A stretch of 40,040 nt of DNA from Deltaproteobacteria bacterium (GCA_019308925.1 JAFDHG010000013.1:1-40040), one strand, 5' to 3'; shown: positions 1 to 8,284, counted from the stretch's first letter. Notes: a model not told the origin generated them from the letters alone. Program-made: numbers and translations.

Positions 1-34
1 CTGTATAGATTTTATTTCGTAATGGAGGTGGACA

Positions 35-355
35 GTGAATATCAGCGATGTCTTGCAAGAATTTAAGCGTCGGCTAGAGATGGTCTATGAAGATAATCTT
101 AAAGATATTATTCTCTTTGGTTCAAGGGTAAGAGGAGATTTTACCGAAGAATCTGATATAGATATTCTTGTCTTATTAGGCAATATTACAAGCTATGAGG
201 ATGAATTCAATAAAATCTTCCGAATTCAGCGTGAAATAGAAAGAAAGTATGATGATAGAGTAATTATAAGTTCTACCCTGGCTATTCAGGATGATTACAA
301 TTCAAGGCTCGAACCTTTATATCTTAATATTCGAAAGGAAGGAGTTTCGTTGTGA
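35..355 (+). CDS. MNT-type minimal nucleotidyltransferase (putative antitoxin)
   Basis: A 106-residue protein with the Pol-beta-like nucleotidyltransferase signature: G29-S30-R31 and R34-G35, then S40-D41-I42-D43, the two Asp residues being the expected metal ligands. The GTG start is chosen because GGAGGTG lies just upstream (24-30). The stop overlaps the next start in a GTGA, which implies translational coupling with the HEPN gene. In characterised MNT/HEPN pairs (type VII toxin-antitoxin) the MNT protein AMPylates and neutralises the HEPN toxin. That role here is inferred from domain order and family and is not shown by the sequence. Confidence 0.85.
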   Translation: MNISDVLQEFKRRLEMVYEDNLKDIILFGSRVRGDFTEESDIDILVLLGNITSYEDEFNKIFRIQREIERKYDDRVIISSTLAIQDDYNSRLEPLYLNIRKEGVSL

Positions 356-741
356 AAAATGAAATTAAAGGGATTATCCAGAAGGCAGAAAGAAGCCTTA
401 AAGTGGCTTTAGGTCTTTTTGCAGAAAATGATTTTGATTTTGCGGTCTCAAGGGCATATTATTCAATGTTTTATATGGCCGAAGCTGTTCTTCTTACAAA
501 AGGTCTCTCGTTCTCAAAGCACTCAGGCGTTATATCTGGATTTAATCAGCATTTTATCAAGACAGGTATTTTTGAATACAAATATTATGAAATGCTTCGC
601 TTCGCATTTGAACAAAGGAATATTGGAGATTACAGGTTTCTTCAGCAGGTTTCAAAAGAAACAGCCCAAAGGGTTGTAAATGAGGCAAGACAATTTTTAG
701 AAGAAACCAAAGAGTACCTGAAAAGTTTTACTAATGGATAA
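352..741 (+). CDS. HEPN-domain protein (putative toxin partner of the MNT gene)
   Basis: A 129-residue all-helical protein with the HEPN core segment S-R-A-Y-Y-S-M-F-Y around residues 33-42 and a later R-N-x-G-D-Y motif. The GTG start overlaps the MNT stop by four bases. The classical R-x4-6-H RNase motif of toxic HEPN proteins is not visible, because Tyr occupies the place where His is usual. It may therefore belong to the non-RNase HEPN branch, or act as a binding partner rather than a nuclease. The MNT-HEPN gene order supports a toxin-antitoxin or small-defence role. Family assignment is good, activity uncertain. Confidence 0.8.
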   Translation: MKNEIKGIIQKAERSLKVALGLFAENDFDFAVSRAYYSMFYMAEAVLLTKGLSFSKHSGVISGFNQHFIKTGIFEYKYYEMLRFAFEQRNIGDYRFLQQVSKETAQRVVNEARQFLEETKEYLKSFTNG

Positions 742-901
742 GGTAAAACAGTTTATAGAAAGCCACATACCTCAGATGAATAGCTCCGAAAAGGTATATC
801 AGCTTTTTGAGGGATTAGGGTATAAAATTTTATATCCTTCTTTCAGAGGGAAAGAGGCATTTGGACTACGAGAAAAGGATAAAGAAGATATAAACAGGTG
901 A
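734..901 (+). pseudogene. Truncated N-terminal fragment, probably of a large restriction/methylase-type protein
   Basis: A 55-codon frame opens with ATG at 734, overlaps the HEPN stop by eight bases, and ends at TGA 899-901. The translation contains V-Y-Q-L-F-E-G-L-G-Y and E-A-F-G-L-R-E-K-D-K-E. To my recollection this resembles the first 50 residues of long restriction- or helicase-type proteins. No continuation is found downstream, where the RadC-like frame begins. I read it as the surviving head of a gene removed by deletion. It could alternatively be a free-standing small protein translated from the HEPN operon. Recognition is from memory and is weak. Confidence 0.4.
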
Positions 902-940
902 GTTGAAAAACAGGGGAAAATTAAACTATGAGGTTAAAAA

Positions 941-1231
941 ATGGATTCATCATCTCAAAAGTGGCGACATCCTGGGGGCAAACTCAGGGAACTCGGTCCG
1001 GAAAGCCTTTCTGATGCCGAACTCCTCGCCATCCTGATCTCTTCGGGCATCAAGGGCAAGCCTGCGGAAAAGATCGCTGAAGAAATTCTCGCCAATTTCG
1101 GCTCTTTTAAAGGAATGGCAAATCAGCCTCTACACAAATTCCTTGAGATAAAAGGGCTAGGAGACGTAAAGATCATAAGGGTTGCCGCTGCCTTTGAGAT
1201 AGCACGAAGAATGGGGCAGAAAGGGGTCTGA
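941..1231 (+). CDS. RadC-like N-terminal domain protein (UPF0758 head without the MPN/JAB domain)
   Basis: 96 residues match the helix-hairpin-helix head of RadC/UPF0758: L-S-D-A-E-L-L-A-I-L-I near residues 22-32, and a helix-hairpin-helix I-K-G-L-G-D-V-K near 69-76. Full RadC proteins are over 200 residues and carry a C-terminal JAB/MPN metalloprotease-like domain (H-x-H...D), which is absent. The stop codon lies inside a perfect palindrome (1220-1238), so an inserted repeat or a rearrangement at that site may have cut the gene. Short stand-alone RadC heads beside restriction genes may also be a real family. The function of either form is unknown. Confidence 0.6.
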   Translation: MDSSSQKWRHPGGKLRELGPESLSDAELLAILISSGIKGKPAEKIAEEILANFGSFKGMANQPLHKFLEIKGLGDVKIIRVAAAFEIARRMGQKGV

Positions 1232-1238
1232 CCCCTTT
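1220..1238. repeat. Perfect 19-bp palindrome at the end of the radC-like frame
   Basis: AAAGGGGTC-T-GACCCCTTT is a 9-bp perfect inverted repeat around one T. It supplies the TGA stop (1229-1231) of the RadC-like frame. Palindromes with a GGGGTCWGACCCC core are, to my knowledge, common interspersed REP-like sequences in environmental bacteria. No second copy was noticed in this window. Confidence 0.7.
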
Positions 1239-1254
1239 TATACTTGGAGAAGAT

Positions 1255-1410
1255 ATGGCTATTGCCATTAGAGGATCTGAGAAACGATTGGAGGATTTAA
1301 AAGCAGAACCCAAAAAGACCCTTGATCGGCTTGAGGAAGAGGATTTGGTAGTTGAGAGGAACCCAGAACCTATATCAGTTGCTATTAGTGTACCGAGGAC
1401 TAAAACGTGA
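1255..1410 (+). CDS. Small 51-residue protein translationally coupled to the restriction enzyme gene
   Basis: ATG at 1255 is preceded by GGAGAAG (1246-1252). The frame ends in TGA 1408-1410, overlapping the GTG start of the 1363-residue enzyme in a GTGA. That overlap plus the Shine-Dalgarno argue that it is translated. The sequence is charged in the middle, with a short C-terminal L-V-V-E-R-N-P-E-P-I-S-V-A-I segment. This faintly recalls the strand-strand core of Phd/YefM antitoxins (a hydrophobic strand, E/R-N-G-K-P, a second strand), but the similarity is too weak for a call. It may be a controller or assembly peptide, or a decayed antitoxin feeding the downstream start. Confidence 0.5.
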   Translation: MAIAIRGSEKRLEDLKAEPKKTLDRLEEEDLVVERNPEPISVAISVPRTKT

Positions 1411-4400
1411 AGTCCCATCTTAACAAAGGACTTTTTTCTAACTATTACCTTGAAGAACTCCTTCCGAGGGAGGAGGAATTCAAGATCTCATTACCAGAAT
1501 TAGAAAAAGTTATAGAAGAAATTAAGTGTATATGGGATAAGAAATATCTTTCATCGCTTAATGAACCCCAACTCCGAAAACATTTCTTGGATAAGGTTTT
1601 TGAAACCTTAGGCTGGACAATCGATGTAGAGCCTCCGACACCATCAGGTGAATGGTCAAAACACCCTGATTATGCCCTGTTTCACTCTATGGAGGACTTA
1701 AAGAATGCCCAGAAAGCAACTAAGGAAGAATATTTCAAAAAATCTCTTTGTATAGGGGAAGCCAAGCGCTGGGAAAGACCACTCGATAAGAAAATAAAAG
1801 TTGACCCTGAAGACCCACAAAATCCCTCCCTCCAAATAAGTAGATATTTATGGCTTACCGAAGTTAAATGGGGGATACTTACTGATGGAAGGTACTGGAG
1901 GCTTTATGAAAGAGAGACTTCAAAGAGGCTAGATATCTTCTATGAGATAGATTTAGAAAACCTTATTGAAAATGGCTCTATAGAGGACTTCAAATACTTC
2001 TATCTCTTCTTCCGAAGGCATGCTTTTCCTTATTTTTTAGAAAAGGTCTATAAGGAAAGTGTTGACTATGCTGAAGCGGTCGGTGAAGCACTTAAAGAAA
2101 ATGTCTACCAGGCGCTAAAGACCTTGGCTCAGGGCTTTTTGAAAACACCAGAGAATGACCTAAAAGAAAGTCGTCTTAAAGAGATTCATGACAACTCCCT
2201 GATCCTCCTTTACCGCCTTCTCTTCATCCTCTATGCCGAGTATCGCGGACTCCTCCCTCTACTAGGAGAAAACCAACTTTATACCGAATCATACAGTCTG
2301 GATGCCCTTAAGAAGGAAATAGCAGATAGATTAGATAGACACGAACCCATCGCCACCTCAACACATGGATACTGGAATAAAATAAAAGAATTATTTGAGA
2401 TCATAAATACTGGGAATTCCGAGCTAGGAGTGCCTCCATACAACGGTGGGCTTTTTGACCCCGATAAACACGAATTTCTGGAAAAATATAGGGTAGGAGA
2501 TCTTTATATCGCAAAGGCAGTAGACCTTCTCTCCCGTTCCAGTGATAGGGCTTATATTGATTATGGTAGCCTTGAAATCCGTCATTTAGGCTCTATTTAT
2601 GAGGGCCTTCTGGAATACAGACTCAAGATTGCTGAAGAGAAGCTTGTTTCCGTAAAAGAAAAAGGTAAGGAAGTCTTTATTCACCTTGAAGAGGCCAAAA
2701 AGGCAAAAAAGAAGATTAAGGAACAAGAAATTGTCAGTAAAGGTGAGGTATATCTAGTCACTGACAAAGGCGAGCGTAAGGCAACTGGTTCCTACTACAC
2801 CCCTGACTATATTGTCAACTATATCATTGATAACACTCTTGGCCCTCTTGTACAGAGGATTTATAGGGAATCAAAGTTAGCCCAAGAGATTAGAAACAGC
2901 ACTCGTCATTTTGATGAAATTTTCGAAGAAATAGTTAAGGAAAGAGGAGAGGAAGAAAAGGAGAATTTACTTAAATTATGGAACCTGACCAGAGGCAATC
3001 AGGAACAGCGGGGTTTCCTTCTAAATATGCTTGATGGCGCAGAACCTTCTCATGGATATGATCCATTAGAACGAATTCTTCAATTAAAAATTCTCGATCC
3101 TGCAATGGGAAGTGGTCATTTTCTGGTAGAGGCTACTGATTATCTGGCAAGGGAACTCCTTAAGGTTTTAAGCGGCGAGCCCCTGTTGAAACCCTCAAAG
3201 GAAATGGTGGTCAGGGAAGCTAAGGAGCCTTATGGTCTAAAAGAACCAGAAGAAGAGGACATAAGGTGGGCAAGGCGTGAAGTAGTAGAAAGGTGCATTT
3301 TCGGAGTGGATTTGAACCCACTGGCAGTGGAGTTGGCTAAACTCTCTTTGTGGCTTTACACGGTAGCAAAGAACAGACCCCTTAATTTCCTTGATCATCA
3401 TTTAAGATGTGGGAATTCCCTAATTGGAGCAAGAATAGATAATTTAGCAAGCCTTCCTGAATTGAAAAAGAAAAAACCACAAGCTGGGCCTATCCAACTT
3501 GGACTCTTTGAAAGTATCTTCAAGGAAAAAGTCAATATTCTCCTTGGGGCCTTTGGCCAGATTGAGGGCCTTCCCTCTGATACAGTAGAGCAGATCAGGG
3601 AAAAAGAGAAATTTTATAATGATTTTAGAAAGATAACCACCAGATTTCAAGATGTGGCCGATGTATGGACAAGTGTATATTTTGGAAATGATGAGGTTTT
3701 CAACTGGTATGCCAAGCTTGAAAAGAATCTTAGAGCAACCGATGAGGAATGGGAAAGATTAAGCCACGAACGCTGGTTCAAAAAAGCAAAAGAGATTGCT
3801 GACGAAAAGAGATTCTTCCACTGGGAACTGGAATTTCCAGAGGTCTTCTTTGAAGGACACCAAAGAAAGGAGAACCCTGGCTTTGATGCGGTAGTGGGGA
3901 ATCCACCGTGGGCTTCGCTTAAGGGAAAGTTCCGAATCGCTAACTTTGACGACCAAGAAGCACTATATTTATCAATCGCATTCCCAGACAATACTTATAT
4001 GCCAAACTTATTTGAGTATTTTATCGGGACTGCCTTGAAACTTGTTCAAATAGGAGGAAGACATTCGTTTATAGTTCCTGACCGATTAGGCTTCAATGCA
4101 AACTTAAGGTATCTTCGTTCGCAAATACTTCAAGATACTAAGATTAAAAGCTTACTCTACAAAATAGCTTTTCCTGATGTAACAGCTGACACTTTAATAT
4201 ATGATTTGGAGAAGGCCCCTAAGATGCCGACCGATTGGATTGTGAAGGTTACGGACTATCAAAAAGGTAGTATTAGGATTCCTCAATCTTACTATGCTGA
4301 ACTGCCTGACAATGAGTTCCTATTCTTTGATAGTGAAAGGGTGATAGAAATTATTCATAAACTGGAGGGTCCAAATATTTCTCTGCTTGACAAGTTGGTA

Positions 4401-5498
4401 GAATCCACTTCTGGCTTTGGTGGCAAATCTGCAAGCATCACTTCTATCAGAAAATCAGTCAAACAAATTCCAGTTATCAAGGGCGAAAATGTTCAGAAAT
4501 ATTTGATAGATAATCATTTCTATTTTGAATTCAAATCTAATAATATCACTGGTCGGACAAAAGACATATGTAAGCTAGGAGCTCGCCCAAAGGTCCTTCT
4601 TCGCAAGACAGGCGTAGAAATAATATCAGCATACGATGATACAGGTAGGTATCCTGAACAATCTGCTTACTTCCTTTTTAATAAGATTACATGCGAGGAT
4701 TATAAGTATTTGCTTTGCCTTTTGAACTCAAAGACTCTAACTTTCTATTATTGGTATAAACTTGTTACCAACCGCGACTCTACACCACAACTCAAAAAAA
4801 TACACTTGGATGCATTTCCCATTCGTCGTATCTCATTTGTCACGCGCAAAGACCAACGGGAGCGCTTAGTTTACGAAGCAAAAAAACATTATAAAAAATT
4901 TCTTGAGAGAGGAAATTCTAATACCATCCTCCACTTTGTCGAATCCCGATTGATAAAGGAGCATAAGCCTGATCCGGAACTTGTTAAAAAGCATAACGTA
5001 GATCCACTCAATAAAGACTGGCAGTTTCCTGAAGGTGCTTTATGGGAGCAATCAGATGTTGTCCATGATATTCTGACATTTCTTGCAGAGCAAATGATTG
5101 AAATGAATAAAGAGAAACAGGAGGAGACTAAGGGATACCTTGAATGGCTTGAGAGTCAGCTAAAAATTCAATCAGATGCTGAGGGGAATGCAGGTATTGA
5201 GGCCCTTACTGGAAAAACACAGATTAAAAACTATTTGGGCGACTACCAGAAAGGAGAAGAGCATCTCTCGTTTGATCAATTCTGGAAAATTTTGGAGAAA
5301 AATAAGACCAGAATCCAGGCAAATCTCAAATCCAGGGAGCTTTATGAAAATATCAGATCAGAATACGAAAAATCCCTCACAAAACTCTTACCCTTAAAAG
5401 AAAAACTCCGTAAAACCGACTGGCTCATAGACCAGATCGTTTACAAGCTCTACGGATTGACGGAAGAGGAGATAAAGATCGTGGAGGAAAATCGATAG
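1407..5498 (+). CDS. Type IIG (Eco57I-like) restriction endonuclease-methyltransferase
   Basis: A 1363-residue single-chain enzyme predicted to cut and N6-adenine-methylate DNA. The nuclease head shows a PD-(D/E)xK arrangement: P87-D88 followed by G117-E118-A119-K120. The methylase carries G-S-Y-Y-T-P near 462-467 (motif X region), L-D-P-A-M-G-S-G-H-F at 563-572 (motif I, SAM binding), D-L-N-P-L-A-V-E-L-A-K after about 632, and catalytic N832-P-P-W835 (motif IV). Residues about 880-1150 are the likely target-recognition region, followed by a charged helical tail. All key residues look intact, so it should be functional. The GTG start overlaps the small upstream gene. No separate methylase or specificity subunit is nearby. 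Confidence 0.9.
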   Translation: MKSHLNKGLFSNYYLEELLPREEEFKISLPELEKVIEEIKCIWDKKYLSSLNEPQLRKHFLDKVFETLGWTIDVEPPTPSGEWSKHPDYALFHSMEDLKNAQKATKEEYFKKSLCIGEAKRWERPLDKKIKVDPEDPQNPSLQISRYLWLTEVKWGILTDGRYWRLYERETSKRLDIFYEIDLENLIENGSIEDFKYFYLFFRRHAFPYFLEKVYKESVDYAEAVGEALKENVYQALKTLAQGFLKTPENDLKESRLKEIHDNSLILLYRLLFILYAEYRGLLPLLGENQLYTESYSLDALKKEIADRLDRHEPIATSTHGYWNKIKELFEIINTGNSELGVPPYNGGLFDPDKHEFLEKYRVGDLYIAKAVDLLSRSSDRAYIDYGSLEIRHLGSIYEGLLEYRLKIAEEKLVSVKEKGKEVFIHLEEAKKAKKKIKEQEIVSKGEVYLVTDKGERKATGSYYTPDYIVNYIIDNTLGPLVQRIYRESKLAQEIRNSTRHFDEIFEEIVKERGEEEKENLLKLWNLTRGNQEQRGFLLNMLDGAEPSHGYDPLERILQLKILDPAMGSGHFLVEATDYLARELLKVLSGEPLLKPSKEMVVREAKEPYGLKEPEEEDIRWARREVVERCIFGVDLNPLAVELAKLSLWLYTVAKNRPLNFLDHHLRCGNSLIGARIDNLASLPELKKKKPQAGPIQLGLFESIFKEKVNILLGAFGQIEGLPSDTVEQIREKEKFYNDFRKITTRFQDVADVWTSVYFGNDEVFNWYAKLEKNLRATDEEWERLSHERWFKKAKEIADEKRFFHWELEFPEVFFEGHQRKENPGFDAVVGNPPWASLKGKFRIANFDDQEALYLSIAFPDNTYMPNLFEYFIGTALKLVQIGGRHSFIVPDRLGFNANLRYLRSQILQDTKIKSLLYKIAFPDVTADTLIYDLEKAPKMPTDWIVKVTDYQKGSIRIPQSYYAELPDNEFLFFDSERVIEIIHKLEGPNISLLDKLVESTSGFGGKSASITSIRKSVKQIPVIKGENVQKYLIDNHFYFEFKSNNITGRTKDICKLGARPKVLLRKTGVEIISAYDDTGRYPEQSAYFLFNKITCEDYKYLLCLLNSKTLTFYYWYKLVTNRDSTPQLKKIHLDAFPIRRISFVTRKDQRERLVYEAKKHYKKFLERGNSNTILHFVESRLIKEHKPDPELVKKHNVDPLNKDWQFPEGALWEQSDVVHDILTFLAEQMIEMNKEKQEETKGYLEWLESQLKIQSDAEGNAGIEALTGKTQIKNYLGDYQKGEEHLSFDQFWKILEKNKTRIQANLKSRELYENIRSEYEKSLTKLLPLKEKLRKTDWLIDQIVYKLYGLTEEEIKIVEENR

Positions 5499-5521
5499 CA
5501 ATTAATCTTTAACCCGGATTA

Positions 5522-7609
5522 TTGACGAAAATGGTAAGCGAATTAGAATTCTTCAAGGGGAAAAGGCCCTGGTCTAAGATTAAAGATAGAGTTATCGGAG
5601 GTTATTTGGTGCCTTACTTGCGAAAGGTATCAAAACTTAATCGTAAGATAATATTGGTGGATGCATTTGCCGGACCAGCTATTTTTGAGGACGGCACCAA
5701 AGGATCCCCATTGATCATTTGCGAAATTGCCGACAAGCATGCTTCTAACCAATATCTCGCAGTTTTCATTAATAAGGATAGAAACAGCCATGTAAAATTG
5801 GAAAAAAATTTAAAGAAATATATCCAGAGCGAAAAAGCAATTCCGCTTTACGGAAACGCTCAAGAACTTTTAAAGGTGCTAAAAGATGTTGTTGGGGATG
5901 CAACTTTCTTAGTTTATTTGGATCCCTTTGGTCTTAAAGGTTTGGAATTTCCCTCTCTGGAACCTTATTTAGGAAGAGATAGAAGGTTTAGCACGGAAAT
6001 AATTATAAACATAAGCATGCCCACTTTGCATAGACTGGCAACATATAAGGCTAGGAGCGGAGGAACGGAGAGTATAAAAACGAATATATTAAATCAAAGG
6101 CTAACCAAAATTCTTGGTGGTGATTATTGGCAAAGTATCATGTGGTCTAACCTTTCCGCGAATGAAAAAGAGCGTCAAGTAGTAGAAAAATATGTAGGGC
6201 TTTTAAAAAGATATTTGCCTTATGCCGGATATTGCCCTGTTAGAGAAAAACCAGATGGCCGCGTAAAGTACTACATTATTTTTTGTTCCCGCCATCAAGA
6301 TGCTTTGTTCCTGATGAATGACATTATGTATACAGCATACTATGAAACCCTTCACGAAATGGAATGGGGAGGAACTTTATTTGAAGCGTTTGACTGGAAG
6401 AAAATTGTCTGCCATGAAAAGGAAATTGAAGAAGAGATCCTGACAATAATCAAAGATAAACCTGGCATAGCACGCAAGGAATGCTGGTTTGAACTGATAA
6501 AAACAAACTTCATGAAATGGAATGCCTCTGAATATAAGAAGAATGTTAAGAAACTATTGAAGGAAAATAAAATTATGTCAGATTGTGCGAGGCAAAACGA
6601 TGACTCGCGTCTTTACCCGATTAATCATAGCAACTTTCGATTAAAAACACTTTCACGTTTAAGGACGCACTATAAAACCTATAAAACACTTGAAGGAGAA
6701 AAAGTTGAGCTATTAGAAAAAGTCAATGATGGATCTATCATAACGAGGTTTGATAAAACTGCTTACCCTCAAAGACCATCTGACATTGTTTGCCCGCACT
6801 TCTTAGAACTTAAATGGGCCTACGGTTGTCCTTTTGATTGTGCTTGGTGTTACCTTAAAGGGACTTTTCGCTTTCGCCCAGAAAGATTAAAACCAACTTT
6901 CAAGCCTCTGGAAAAGGTAAAGCTGCATGTGGATGCTTTCCTTGAACAGGTGGAGACACCTGAGATCCTGAACACAGGCGAAATAGCGGATTCCCTTATG
7001 GGTGAAGGGGGTGATTACCCTTTTTCTAAATTCATAATCTCCCTCTTTCAAAGACAAAAGAGACATAAGGTCCTTTTTGTCACAAAATCGGCCAACATAA
7101 AGCATCTATTAAAGATTCCAGATCCACAGCAGGCCATAATAAGCTTCAGCCTAAATGCAGAACCAGTAGCTCAAAGATGGGAAAGAAGGGCTCCTTCAGT
7201 AATGACAAGAATAGAAGCTGCACGCAAACTTTATGAACACGGCTACGAGGTGAGGATTAGGGTAGACCCAATGGTCCCTGTAGAGGAGTGGGATAGGCAC
7301 TATCTGTCGGTTGTAGATATCATTTTTGACAGCTTTGTTCCTGAGAGGATAACCCTGGGGTCCTTGCGAGGACTTCAGAGCACCATTAATGGGGTGAAAG
7401 ATAAGTCATGGACAGTTTATCTCAAAGAAAATTCCAATTGGGGGAAGAAGATAGACTTTAAGACTCGTTATAAAATGTATCAGATGGTGATTAGGCATCT
7501 AAAGGATCAACATGATTTCTCAAGAGTGGCCCTTTGTAAAGAGACTGTGGCTATGTGGAAAAAGCTCAAGATGGACTGGAAGCAAGTAAGGTGCAATTGT
7601 ATATGGTAA
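5522..7609 (+). CDS. Fusion protein: TcmP-like domain plus spore-photoproduct-lyase-like radical SAM domain
   Basis: A 695-residue two-domain protein. Residues 1 to about 380 match the three-Cys-motif partner family TcmP: V-D-A-F-A-G-P, G-S-P-L-I and Y-L-D-P-F-G-L-K-G, a methyltransferase-like Rossmann pattern, then a winged-helix-like stretch near 300-365. Residues about 425-695 are a radical SAM domain of the spore photoproduct lyase type, with cluster ligands C436-x3-C440-x2-C443, an N-T-G-E-I-A-D-S-L segment, and a C-terminal C-N-C. The two parts are, as I recall, normally separate neighbouring genes. The start is TTG 5522 or ATG 5531, neither with a good Shine-Dalgarno. The gap to the restriction enzyme is 23 bases, so they are probably co-transcribed. 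The substrate is unknown; DNA or nucleotide chemistry is plausible. Confidence 0.8.
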   Translation: MTKMVSELEFFKGKRPWSKIKDRVIGGYLVPYLRKVSKLNRKIILVDAFAGPAIFEDGTKGSPLIICEIADKHASNQYLAVFINKDRNSHVKLEKNLKKYIQSEKAIPLYGNAQELLKVLKDVVGDATFLVYLDPFGLKGLEFPSLEPYLGRDRRFSTEIIINISMPTLHRLATYKARSGGTESIKTNILNQRLTKILGGDYWQSIMWSNLSANEKERQVVEKYVGLLKRYLPYAGYCPVREKPDGRVKYYIIFCSRHQDALFLMNDIMYTAYYETLHEMEWGGTLFEAFDWKKIVCHEKEIEEEILTIIKDKPGIARKECWFELIKTNFMKWNASEYKKNVKKLLKENKIMSDCARQNDDSRLYPINHSNFRLKTLSRLRTHYKTYKTLEGEKVELLEKVNDGSIITRFDKTAYPQRPSDIVCPHFLELKWAYGCPFDCAWCYLKGTFRFRPERLKPTFKPLEKVKLHVDAFLEQVETPEILNTGEIADSLMGEGGDYPFSKFIISLFQRQKRHKVLFVTKSANIKHLLKIPDPQQAIISFSLNAEPVAQRWERRAPSVMTRIEAARKLYEHGYEVRIRVDPMVPVEEWDRHYLSVVDIIFDSFVPERITLGSLRGLQSTINGVKDKSWTVYLKENSNWGKKIDFKTRYKMYQMVIRHLKDQHDFSRVALCKETVAMWKKLKMDWKQVRCNCIW

Positions 7610-7642
7610 AACCTGAAAGAGGTTAATATACCAAAAACAAAA

Positions 7643-7727
7643 ATGGAAGAAGAAGCCAATTTTCTGAATTTGTCCATAAACCATGGCCTCGGGGGCGCAG
7701 GGAGACGGAGACGACCCGACCCATCAC
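7643..7727. repeat. Long direct repeat, copy 1 (second copy at 11900-11982)
   Basis: About 85 bp, of which 7664-7711 is identical base for base (48 of 48) to 11919-11966. The flanks differ by a few substitutions and small indels. Both copies can encode the same segment V-H-K-P-W-P-R-G-R-R-E-T-E and diverge right after P-I-T. Here the frame continues into an HsdS tail; at copy 2 it continues into TrmI. One-base differences disrupt the frame near 7660 relative to copy 2. Confidence 0.9.
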
Positions 7728-7851
7728 CGCCGAACTCAAAGAAAAAATGGCACAGGCTGAGAAACTTCGTACCGGGATTGAAAAACAGTTAGAGACCATC
7801 AATGCCTTACCGCAGGCTATTTTGAGAAAGGCATTTAGAGGAGAGTTTTAG
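7666..7851 (+). pseudogene. C-terminal remnant of a type I restriction specificity subunit (HsdS)
   Basis: The frame ending at TAG 7849-7851 reads a coiled-coil-like E-L-K-E-K-M-A-Q-A-E-K-L-R stretch, then L-P-Q-A-I-L-R-K-A-F-R-G-E-F. The A-I-L-x-K-A-F-x-G-E ending is the hallmark C-terminus of HsdS subunits. Only about 40 residues are recognisably HsdS; the part before it is the direct-repeat segment. No recognition domains and no start codon remain, so this is a relic and not a gene. It fits a once-present type I restriction locus, together with the HsdM head at 8171. Confidence 0.7.
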
Positions 7852-7889
7852 ATGGCTATTTAAATTCACCCCCTAGAAGGGTAATGAAC

Positions 7890-8123
7890 ATGAAACTAAG
7901 TTATGACCCACGTTACAATATCGCCTATATCAGGTTGAGGGAGAAAATCACCGAAGTTGAGGCGATTCGGGTAAGTGATGAATTGAATGTTGACATATCT
8001 CCTGATGGAAAGATCTACGGCATCGAATTGCTCAATGCCAACGAACAGCTCGAAATTGACAAAAACGGTGGTTTGGTTTTAACAGACGAAACTACAGGTA
8101 AAACAGTAAGGCTGCCTATTTAG
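7890..8123 (+). CDS. DUF2283 family protein
   Basis: A small acidic beta-rich protein matching the DUF2283 pattern: Y-D-P-x-x-N-I-A-Y-I-R-L near the N-terminus, then D-I-S-P-D-G-K-I-Y-G-I-E-L-L-N-A. I prefer ATG 7890 (77 residues) because GAAGGG (7876-7881) is eight bases away; ATG 7884 (79 residues) is in frame but too close. DUF2283 genes are often paired with DUF4258 proteins and suspected of being antitoxin-like, but no such partner is here. It sits alone between two type I restriction remnants. Confidence 0.85.
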   Translation: MKLSYDPRYNIAYIRLREKITEVEAIRVSDELNVDISPDGKIYGIELLNANEQLEIDKNGGLVLTDETTGKTVRLPI

Positions 8124-8170
8124 AGAATAGCCCTTGTTCGGAGGGTAGTGGAGGAAGAAGTAGCGCTCTA

Positions 8171-8284
8171 ATGCCTAGAAATGCTCGAAGAATAACCACT
8201 CCCCAATCTCTGAACGCCTACATCAAAGGCATCTGTGACATTATGCGGAGGTCGGGTAGGGCTGGGGAACAAGGTATATTTTGA
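8171..8284 (+). pseudogene. N-terminal remnant of a type I restriction methylase (HsdM)
   Basis: A 37-codon frame (ATG 8171 to TGA 8282-8284) contains L-N-A-Y-I-K-G-I-C-D-I-M-R-R-S. This is very close to the conserved start of HsdM/N6-methylase proteins, typically L-x-x-Y-[IV]-K-x-I-C-D-I-M-R-R-S. After residue 32 the similarity ends abruptly. No methylase motifs follow and the frame is closed. The rest of the gene has been deleted. It lies downstream of the HsdS tail, the reverse of a normal hsdM-hsdS order, so the locus was rearranged as well as deleted. Confidence 0.65.
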
